From Vibrio tasmaniensis 1F-187 (GTDB taxonomy: Bacteria; Pseudomonadota; Gammaproteobacteria; Enterobacterales; Vibrionaceae), in the NCBI RefSeq assembly GCF_000272405.2, contig NZ_AJZM02000262.1, positions 1 to 6,529 of the forward strand: a stretch of DNA of 6,529 bases, in the 5' to 3' direction. The notes beneath the pieces are model-generated. The model worked only from the letters and a program-made list of their open reading frames with translations, did not search any database and was not told where the DNA came from. Shown here one piece after another: positions 1 to 5,398 of the stretch (its first letter is position 1; each line of letters opens with the position of its first letter). The position numbers and the translations under genes are program-made.

Positions 1-2
1 GC

Positions 3-152
3 GGTGTTCATGGCACGCTTACGATTGCTAATTTAGCGAAGCATGAATTATTAAAAGTATGGCAAATTTGTTTACGTGATTGTCCAGTATCGCTGAAGCA
101 GATCAAATTGTACTATTTGGGGAGTTTACATATATTCAGAAACAGCAAATAA
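3..152 (+). CDS. 3' end of an unrecognised reading frame (partial)
   Basis: A plus-strand frame is open from the window edge to a TAA at 150-152, giving the last 49 residues of a possible protein that begins outside the window. The visible part starts GVHGTLTIANLAKHELLK and ends SLHIFRNSK. It mixes hydrophobic and basic residues, with two cysteines close together in CLRDC, and has no motif I recognise. All three minus-strand frames are stopped within the first 40 bases, so plus-strand coding is the more likely reading. It converges on the immunity gene and is oriented opposite to everything else, so it may belong to the flanking chromosome or a neighbouring cassette. It is short enough to be chance. 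Confidence 0.3.
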   Translation, partial: GVHGTLTIANLAKHELLKVWQICLRDCPVSLKQIKLYYLGSLHIFRNSK

Positions 153-228
153 AGTTATTGTTCTTGAATACCTAGTTTTAAGCTATAAATGCAGATTTCC
201 CCAATGCCTTCAGCAGCCCACTGGTCCA

Positions 229-849
229 TTAAGACTCTACAAACTGGAGGCCCATTACCCAATCAGAGACTTTTACAAAGTTAAGCGTATCCACGTTTTG
301 TTTCTTGAACGCTTTTACTACTTTCTCATGAACAATAATATGAGGGTAATCGCTGAATTTTGGCATAAAGACCAAGCGTTCTTTCTCTGGCATCGCAGAC
401 AACTTGTTATCATCCAAATAGTACTGCTCAATTGTGTGTCTAGTATCTTCCGGGTCATAATCATCAATCTGACACTTTTCTAGATTCAAAACATCCATTT
501 TCTCAAATACATTAAACACCCAATAGCCCTCATGATATTTGTCATGATCATCTACGATCACGCTGGGGTAAACCTGACAACATGCATTGTCTATATTACC
601 AAGAGATTGTTTAATTTCATCAGAAAATACTGGGTAGGTTGAGTCTAAGTGAGCCTTTTTAATTGGCCTAGAAACCCCTCGAACCAAATCTTCATCACGA
701 TAGCAGTTTTCAAAAAGCATTGGCTCATCACCACTTAGCTTGGTGTATTCGTAATCCCTCATGGCTGAATGCTTTTGAGGCTTTAGGTACAAAGTATTTT
801 CATCATAATTTTCGAAAACAATATAGTATTGGTCGTTGTATTGGCTCAT
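229..849 (-). CDS. Imm11 (DUF1629) family immunity protein
   Basis: Likely cytoplasmic immunity protein that binds and neutralises the AHH nuclease encoded just upstream. The protein is 206 residues from the ATG at 849. It is acidic and has the pattern of the Imm11/DUF1629 family: an N-terminal YYIVFEN strand, and a C-terminal block with FMPKFSDYPHIIVHEKVV followed by a helix and NFVKVSDW. As I recall, the family includes Myxococcus xanthus MXAN_0049, the immunity protein for an AHH-type nuclease, which fits this pairing. The frame is open further up to an ATG at 906, but 849 is the better start: its ATG overlaps the toxin TGA as ATGA, and AAGG at 860-857 lies 7 bases before it. The overlap suggests translational coupling, so immunity is made whenever toxin is. 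The gene is markedly AT-rich; for example, 601-660 has 20 G+C out of 60. Family assignment is by pattern, without a search. Confidence 0.75.
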   Translation of the reverse strand: MSQYNDQYYIVFENYDENTLYLKPQKHSAMRDYEYTKLSGDEPMLFENCYRDEDLVRGVSRPIKKAHLDSTYPVFSDEIKQSLGNIDNACCQVYPSVIVDDHDKYHEGYWVFNVFEKMDVLNLEKCQIDDYDPEDTRHTIEQYYLDDNKLSAMPEKERLVFMPKFSDYPHIIVHEKVVKAFKKQNVDTLNFVKVSDWVMGLQFVES

Positions 850-1589
850 TGTCCTACCTTGGGTATCCATCTGGTGTTTTGGTACGTGATCGTTTTGGTG
901 TTCCATGGGGAACTACTGGTTTGATAGCGCTTGTCTTTGCCATCTCTTTCGCCCAGTTGATAGTGAAGCCGGTCACTGTTGCAATAGTTATCAGGATTGG
1001 TTTGTGCGTTGATAATATCGAATTGGCAGGCGCAGCCGGGTCCTCCTGGAATAAAGTATTGGGAAATTTTGGTCAACGGTAATGAAAAAAATTGCCCTCT
1101 TTCAATTTTGTTGATTTTCTTTAGCACTTTACGACTAATCGGGTCGAGCAGCTTATGTATCTCTGACTCGGTTTCTGTTTTCTTAGTCTTTCCATAGCAG
1201 TCTTTAATCTTTTTTCTTATCTCTGGATCTCTCAACTCTCCAGAAACGTAACGATGATAAGGTTCTTCCCTAGGTCGGCTAAAGATATGATCGCCGCGGT
1301 GTAATTGGCAATGGAGTTGACATGCACCCGGCAAAGTAGCAGGAAAGCCGACCAAATTCGATAACTGGTTGATGTCGTAGCCTTTGTTGACTAGGTTTTC
1401 ACCCAGCTCACTGTGTTTTACTGCTTCTGCCGAAATAATATGATGGGTATCCATATGGATACCATTATTATAAGGGTGCTCAGATAATTTTTTTACGTTG
1501 TTTACCCAGCGCTTACGATAGCCTTTTTTCTCAATCATACCATCGACGAAATCCGATTCTGCCGCCTCTTGACTCATCAGTGTGCCCAT
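846..1589 (-). CDS. AHH-family nuclease toxin, separate or split-off effector C-terminus
   Basis: Predicted metal-dependent nuclease toxin of the HNH/ENDO VII-like AHH family, which would degrade nucleic acid in a target cell. The protein is 247 residues from the ATG at 1589 (a second ATG is at 1577). The signature is a paired histidine, H49-H50 in MDTHHIIS, then GYDINQLSNLVGFPATLP, and a later histidine cluster with H93, H97 and H101 (QLHCQLHRGDH); H112 follows. The spacing between the HH pair, N78 and the later histidines fits the AHH fold. A lysine-rich stretch (about 125-165) and a C-terminal region with the CAC pair C186/C188 follow. It has no signal peptide. Its ATG is in frame with the upstream backbone, just past one TAG, so it may be the broken-off C-terminus of that protein. 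A possible AGGA at 1603-1600 is 10 bases from the ATG, a long spacing. It ends in ATGA overlap with the immunity gene. The nuclease class is fairly secure; its substrate (DNA or RNA) is unknown. Confidence 0.75.
   Translation of the reverse strand: MGTLMSQEAAESDFVDGMIEKKGYRKRWVNNVKKLSEHPYNNGIHMDTHHIISAEAVKHSELGENLVNKGYDINQLSNLVGFPATLPGACQLHCQLHRGDHIFSRPREEPYHRYVSGELRDPEIRKKIKDCYGKTKKTETESEIHKLLDPISRKVLKKINKIERGQFFSLPLTKISQYFIPGGPGCACQFDIINAQTNPDNYCNSDRLHYQLGERDGKDKRYQTSSSPWNTKTITYQNTRWIPKVGQ
857..860 (-). promoter_or_regulatory. Ribosome binding site deciding the immunity start
   Basis: On the minus strand the bases before the ATG at 849 read AAGGTAGGACA. AAGG at 860-857 is 7 bases from the ATG, a normal spacing, while AGGA at 855-852 is only 2 bases away and probably too close. 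The site lies inside the end of the toxin gene and supports the start at 849 over the longer frame from 906. Confidence 0.55.
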
Positions 1590-1601
1590 AGATAACTTAT
1601 C

Positions 1602-1604
1602 CTA
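1602..1604 (-). other. In-frame TAG separating effector backbone and nuclease
   Basis: The backbone ends GEIEYV and then TAG, followed in the same frame by GAT AAG TTA TCT ATG, where the ATG is the first codon of the nuclease reading frame. From 4424 to 1589 is 2835 bases, exactly 945 codons, so no frameshift is involved. Reading through this codon would give a single protein of about 1192 residues with the order PAAR-like, linker, coiled coil, hydrophobic segment, CxxC, AHH. Whether the stop is fixed in the population, suppressed, or an assembly error cannot be told from one sequence. Confidence 0.85.
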
Positions 1605-4424
1605 TACATATTCGATTTCACCCCGGTACAACCGAGGCGTTTTATGTTCTTCACTCTTACACAGTCGACATTTACCCTTTCTAGGCTCATGTTTCTCTTC
1701 CACTTGAGCGGTACTATTAACCCGTTTGTCTGCTATGGCGGACTTACGGCGCAATGCCAAATGGCCCGCTAACTTGTCGTAATCTGGCAAGATGTCGACT
1801 AAACCATCGACGGTGCTGGTAAAGGTTTCTAGTGCTTGTGCGGCATGAGAGGCTGCACCAACCTTTTTAACGCCCATGGTAAATTTCGCTGTAACCGTCG
1901 CAATTCTGGCGGCTGCCCCTGCTGGCCCAGTTAGCAAACCAATCACTATGGTTAACACCACTTCAATGGCAATATACGCAGCTGCTTTACCCACGTGGTA
2001 GAAATAGAAGTTAGGTGGGACAGCTTCAATAATCAGGTTCAAGTATGTAAAGAAAGGCAAGATGCTGTTGTCATCATTAATCAACGCCAAGGCCTTAGGG
2101 AAAAACTCACTCTCCTTGATTTCCATTGCCCATTCAGGGTCAAACTCCATCACAACAGTGTCAACGAACTTTTCTACGCCTTTAACATCGTTGTTGGTAA
2201 AGAGCGTAGGCAAATTCCAAATCGCTTCTCTGTGTCTTGCAATACACTTAATCTTGCGCGCCATATCGTCTGAGCCTTCATTCCACCAAAGCTGCACATC
2301 ATCAATGGCCTCATCAATGTTCTCGTACGCATCCACACTGGCCGCAATAAGCAAGTTAGGCGCCATACTGGAAATATAAGCCGCCTGTTTTACCCAGCTT
2401 GGTAAATCACTTTGAGCTAACTGAACTTCCGTTCCTTTCATCGCATCGGCGGTGTACTTTTCCAATGCATTGTATTTTTGATTGGCGTAAATATAGAGCT
2501 TATCAAAACCATCGGTGGTGGCATCTGCTAAGGTATGGCCCATCTCGCCCCAGACTTCGGGAGAGAAAAGTTCCACCACATCAGCACCCCAAGCTTTAGC
2601 CCCTTCAAGCACACCATCACCCAAACAAAGTACACCTTCTTCGTTCCATTGTTTCTGGAAACCTGTCATATCTTTCGCGACTGTGTTTAAAAGGCCGTCC
2701 AAATAAGTCTCGATAGCTTCCTGTTGTTTTACAATCTTATCTTCAATGCCTGGTTCACCTTCATACTCGATAGTGACAGAGTCTGTGTTGGGCTTGAGAT
2801 CATCGACCACCACTACACCTCCCTCTGTCTTCTGGGTCTCTAACGCCAGATCCATAGTTTCTGAGGCCGTACTTCTTTGCGGCAATGGATTGAGATCCAA
2901 TTTGTCTTTATGGGGAACGGAGCCATTGGCTATCACTTTGAGGTTTTTAGCGTAAACAGGCGTTCCCCACAGGTCATCGTGAACGGCACGGATCTTAATC
3001 CACTTCTGCTCCTCTAACTCTATTTTCGGTATCGCATTCACGACTACTTCGATAGTCCCTGCTTCGGCAGAGTAAACATGATCAGGCGCTTGAATGACCG
3101 AGACATCCGACACATCATCCATAAGTTGACTAGCTTTATTTTCCATACGCTTGAAAGCTTGGCTGAGGTTATCGGACAATTTTTTAGCATAGGTATCAAT
3201 GGTACTCACATGCTTTTTATAGATATCAGACGACAAGTAATCATAATTCAACCGACTAGCTTCGGACTTAAGAGATTCCACACGCCCTTTTATCTTACTA
3301 AGTAGACTCTCTAGTTCAGAGTTGAGTATATTCTTAGCCTTATCCCAAGGGTAGTTATTGATGAAAACCTGAGGATTACCTTTACCACGAGCTCGCATGT
3401 AAGCCAGCATACGGTCTGCGGTTTCATGCTTGGGTAAACGAAATAAGACGGAGAAAATTTCCCCTTCTTCCATCACCATTGGTAACCCGTTCGCCAGTAC
3501 ACTATCAAAACTCGTATCAGAGAGACTATCAATTCCCGCGATTAGCGATTCTGACAATACGCTGAAATGAAAATCAGGGTGTCTAAACTCGAAGTGGGCT
3601 TTCGTTTCTGCTTCCACAATATCGGCAAAATATCGGTCAGCGGTGAGGCTAGGTCCCATGGTTCCCCAGCCTTCTACTGGCGGGGCAATACGATTCGGGT
3701 GCCAGAAGGTTTGCTGTCCCTGAGCAGACCTATCAAAGAAGTCATCATCATTGTAATCGGGTAGGTAGTGTGGGTTGGTTAAACGAACCGGGGTAGCAAT
3801 AAACTCATCCGTACTTTCTTTAACCAGAATTTTGATTTGACCCGGCTTTAAGCTTGATACTTTGCTTTTGCCAGAGTTATCAAAGTGACCAGGAGACAGA
3901 GCACCACCAGAGACATCGGTAATGTCAAAATCTGCGTTCTTAAGAAGTACACCATCCGGGTATCGAGCCTTGATGTAGACAGTGTAAGTGCCGTCTTCAT
4001 CTTCAGTGACCGTGACAGCAGGGTTTTGAACCCCACCTAGGCACATGGTGTTGCCCTTGTTCATTGTCATTTGGTCTGACAACCTAGCCACGCCTTTCCC
4101 TTCGATGATGACACTCGGTGATGCGGAAATGAACTCGGCCTCGGCCTCTATCGTACCCGATGCTACGCCTTTCTTGTCCCCGCCCGCATCGCCTGTGCTC
4201 TTGGCAAACTTACTGCCCTTTAAAGCAATACTGTTTCCGCCATCTGCTGTGACTGTCGTAGTGCCTTCCACTAAATCTGCCGACTTCGCGTTATTTCCAT
4301 AAGGGATTGGTACAACAGGTTTACCGACTGTAGTAAGGCACACATCAGGCAGGGTAGCATTCGCCTCTCCTCCCGAGCCTTTATGGACAACACTGAGTCC
4401 ATTTGCACTTATTGTAACTGCCAT
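1602..4424 (-). CDS. Type VI effector backbone with DUF4150 PAAR-like domain
   Basis: Probable spike-tip protein that mounts on a VgrG trimer and carries a toxin out through a type VI secretion system. Length is 940 residues. Residues ~8-133 match the DUF4150/PAAR-like family: LPDVCLTT, VPIPYGN, STGDAGGDKKGVASG, SVIIEGKGVARLSDQMTMN and GNTMCLGG are its typical blocks. Residues ~136-215 look like a beta-rich immunoglobulin-like module. Residues ~363-437 are helical, rich in K, E, S and L, and probably a coiled coil. About 809-848 is a long hydrophobic stretch (IAIEVVLTIVIGLLTG) able to span a membrane. The last 30 residues carry C919-x2-C922-x4-H927, a possible zinc knuckle, just before the TAG. 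I see no N-terminal prePAAR motif or N-terminal membrane segment, and no MIX motif. The start at 4424 has AGGA 7 bases upstream. The N-terminal coding part is GC-rich (38 G+C of 60 at 4141-4200), unlike the AT-rich cargo end. Confidence 0.82.
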   Translation of the reverse strand: MAVTISANGLSVVHKGSGGEANATLPDVCLTTVGKPVVPIPYGNNAKSADLVEGTTTVTADGGNSIALKGSKFAKSTGDAGGDKKGVASGTIEAEAEFISASPSVIIEGKGVARLSDQMTMNKGNTMCLGGVQNPAVTVTEDEDGTYTVYIKARYPDGVLLKNADFDITDVSGGALSPGHFDNSGKSKVSSLKPGQIKILVKESTDEFIATPVRLTNPHYLPDYNDDDFFDRSAQGQQTFWHPNRIAPPVEGWGTMGPSLTADRYFADIVEAETKAHFEFRHPDFHFSVLSESLIAGIDSLSDTSFDSVLANGLPMVMEEGEIFSVLFRLPKHETADRMLAYMRARGKGNPQVFINNYPWDKAKNILNSELESLLSKIKGRVESLKSEASRLNYDYLSSDIYKKHVSTIDTYAKKLSDNLSQAFKRMENKASQLMDDVSDVSVIQAPDHVYSAEAGTIEVVVNAIPKIELEEQKWIKIRAVHDDLWGTPVYAKNLKVIANGSVPHKDKLDLNPLPQRSTASETMDLALETQKTEGGVVVVDDLKPNTDSVTIEYEGEPGIEDKIVKQQEAIETYLDGLLNTVAKDMTGFQKQWNEEGVLCLGDGVLEGAKAWGADVVELFSPEVWGEMGHTLADATTDGFDKLYIYANQKYNALEKYTADAMKGTEVQLAQSDLPSWVKQAAYISSMAPNLLIAASVDAYENIDEAIDDVQLWWNEGSDDMARKIKCIARHREAIWNLPTLFTNNDVKGVEKFVDTVVMEFDPEWAMEIKESEFFPKALALINDDNSILPFFTYLNLIIEAVPPNFYFYHVGKAAAYIAIEVVLTIVIGLLTGPAGAAARIATVTAKFTMGVKKVGAASHAAQALETFTSTVDGLVDILPDYDKLAGHLALRRKSAIADKRVNSTAQVEEKHEPRKGKCRLCKSEEHKTPRLYRGEIEYV

Positions 4425-4431
4425 TAATATG

Positions 4432-4435
4432 TCCT
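4432..4435 (-). promoter_or_regulatory. Ribosome binding site of the effector backbone
   Basis: On the minus strand the bases before the ATG at 4424 read AGGACATATTA, putting AGGA 7 bases from the start. It falls in the 27-base gap after the DUF6484 gene, consistent with a single transcript. The same TAGGA core occurs before the nuclease ATG and before the immunity ATG. Confidence 0.6.
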
Positions 4436-4451
4436 ACTTAGATTAAGTGGA

Positions 4452-4916
4452 TTAGTTGAGTTTTACCTTAGCGCCCTGGATCTTATGAATTTTTTCAGCG
4501 CTACTACTAAGATGCTTGGCTGTTGTAGTGATACGGCCATCCGTTCCACTATATTTGGTTTGTGTCGTCCCAGAGCCAATAAGCACTTCTTCCTCTGCAT
4601 CAAGGGTTATCCTCTTTGCTTTAACAACAAGCTCTTGCTCTTCAAGCAAAGAAATATAGATATCAACCAATGTTGGAATGGTAAGATCTTCGGATAGAAA
4701 AGAGATTCGGCAATCGAGTTTATTATCGATGGCCATAAAAATTTCTGACTGAGTAAAAGCACGGCCTATTGACGCCCAGAGAGGTTGAGAAAATGGGTTA
4801 TGCTCAAAATCTACTTTGACTCGATTCTTTTCTGGATGAACTTCCACTACCCAACCAATTCGAGAGCAGGGTTTTGAAGTAGGCTTAAGAATATCTCTTG
4901 GTGGCTCTTGATTCAT
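4452..4916 (-). CDS. DUF6484 protein with VgrG-like spike features
   Basis: Protein of 154 residues, likely an accessory factor that helps load or present the PAAR-like effector. Residues ~20-50 (GWVVEVHPEKNRVKVDF, then NPFSQPLWASI) match the DUF6484 pattern and recall the G-V-V ... R-V-V-F strands of the OB-fold in VgrG/gp5. Residues ~51-95 contain a helix-rich linker with ISLLEEQELVVKAK. Residues ~100-154 alternate short strands and turns (ITLDAEEEVLIGSG, GRITTTAKHL, IQGAKVKLN), the look of a VgrG/gp5 C-terminal needle; the ending in IxGxxVxLN is characteristic. It is much too short to be a full VgrG, since the gp27-like part is absent. It is the first gene of the operon, 27 bases ahead of the backbone. 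No good Shine-Dalgarno precedes the ATG at 4916, although the reading frame is clear. The family call is good; the role is inferred from position and shape. Confidence 0.68.
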   Translation of the reverse strand: MNQEPPRDILKPTSKPCSRIGWVVEVHPEKNRVKVDFEHNPFSQPLWASIGRAFTQSEIFMAIDNKLDCRISFLSEDLTIPTLVDIYISLLEEQELVVKAKRITLDAEEEVLIGSGTTQTKYSGTDGRITTTAKHLSSSAEKIHKIQGAKVKLN

Positions 4917-5088
4917 GGTGGGCCCAGTGATTATTTAGAGCCTATTATTTTATCTCTGGGCGATTTGAATAGGTAATGTGGAAATGAATGGTCACTACGA
5001 TTGAATAATCGACTTTAAAGACATGAAGGCCAATCAATGTAACTAGACTAGCAAATCAATTGGCTTTATCGCATGTGTTTTTCACTTT

Positions 5089-5094
5089 TCTATA
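5089..5094 (-). promoter_or_regulatory. Possible -10 box of the effector operon promoter
   Basis: On the minus strand 5094-5089 reads TATAGA, 4 of 6 matches to TATAAT. A start of transcription near 5082 would place the CRP-like site centre (5123.5) at about -41, the usual class II position. The leader would be roughly 165 bases. Without the CRP site this box would not be convincing on its own. Confidence 0.3.
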
Positions 5095-5115
5095 GGTTTA
5101 TCTCGCACTCAAATT

Positions 5116-5131
5116 TGTGATTAAAGTCACG
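5116..5131. promoter_or_regulatory. CRP (cAMP receptor protein) binding site candidate
   Basis: The sequence TGTGA-TTAAAG-TCACG matches the TGTGA-N6-TCACA consensus at 9 of 10 conserved positions, and is preceded by AAAT as in strong sites. It lies about 200 bases upstream of the DUF6484 start. Because the site is nearly symmetric it could also serve a rightward promoter, but there is no rightward gene nearby. Catabolite or cAMP control of the toxin operon is the inference. Confidence 0.5.
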
Positions 5132-5233
5132 CACATCACTATCATTTTAAAGTTGAGAGTATTACATCACTTGAGTAATGATAGAAACGATATACCAAGC
5201 CAAAAAGCAACACGATGATGTCTTTTGTGTCGT

Positions 5234-5267
5234 ATAACTTTGACAACTGCTAATGTCAGATAACTTT
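5234..5267. repeat. Palindrome TGACA/TGTCA within ATAACTTT direct repeats
   Basis: ATAACTTT occurs at 5234-5241 and again at 5260-5267, 26 bases apart. Between them lies an inverted repeat, TGACA at 5241-5245 and TGTCA at 5254-5258, with an 8-base spacer. This nested arrangement resembles a binding site for a dimeric regulator, or for a recombinase or its directionality factor. The repeats are short and the region is AT-rich, so chance is possible. Confidence 0.35.
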
Positions 5268-5345
5268 TATTAGGGGAAACACACATTAACAAGGTGTGAA
5301 TGAGTAAAAGGTCTACCTTATAATGGGGCATAAACGTTTTAGAGT

Positions 5346-5378
5346 AGTGGCACTAAGGCGCCACTCCCAAAAAGTGGC
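5346..5378. repeat. Three-armed inverted repeat after the integrase, possible terminator
   Basis: AGTGGC (5346-5351), GCCACT (5360-5365) and AGTGGC (5373-5378) form two mutually exclusive 6-bp hairpins that share the middle arm. An outer pair, CACTA at 5351-5355 and TAGTG at 5383-5387, can extend the second hairpin. It starts about 20 bases past the integrase stop at 5399, so it could end that transcript, but neither hairpin has a clear U-tract on the minus strand. On the plus strand the second hairpin is followed only by TTTAT. It might instead be a recombination-associated structure. Confidence 0.4.
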
Positions 5379-5398
5379 TTTATAGTGATTCAAAATAA

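Larger units (their letters stand above)
4917..5398. other. Intergenic region between integrase and effector operon
   Basis: A 482-base AT-rich stretch without a credible gene. It should hold the promoter of the leftward effector operon and the end of the integrase transcript. What I can see is a CRP-like site (5116-5131) with a possible -10 box (5094-5089), a palindrome flanked by direct repeats (5234-5267), and a three-armed inverted repeat beside the integrase stop (5346-5378). I see no tRNA or tmRNA end and no obvious attachment core. Confidence 0.6.

Noticed and set aside
850..906. N-terminal extension of the immunity protein from the ATG at 906
   Set aside because: It lies entirely inside the toxin coding sequence, and the ATGA overlap at 849 with a well-spaced AAGG is a better start.
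720..1082. 120-residue plus-strand reading frame
   Set aside because: Antisense shadow across the immunity and nuclease genes, with no recognisable family and no supporting ribosome binding site.
1995..4302. Several plus-strand frames of 60-105 residues and a minus-strand frame at 3848-4036
   Set aside because: All are overlapping shadows of the well-supported effector backbone and show no family features.
5300..5323. Seven-codon plus-strand mini-ORF (MSKRSTL) preceded by AAGGTG
   Set aside because: Too short, and no gene follows on that strand for it to lead; likely chance.
5319..5324. Perfect TATAAT on the plus strand
   Set aside because: No acceptable -35 box at 16-18 bases upstream and no rightward gene downstream.
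5348..5353. TGGCAC resembling a sigma-54 -24 element, as in some type VI operons
   Set aside because: No TTGC at the -12 position, wrong strand for the operon, and explained by the inverted repeat.
4917..5398. tRNA end or integrase attachment site next to the integrase
   Set aside because: No tRNA-like 3' end was found, and no convincing direct repeat is shared with the left edge (1-228).
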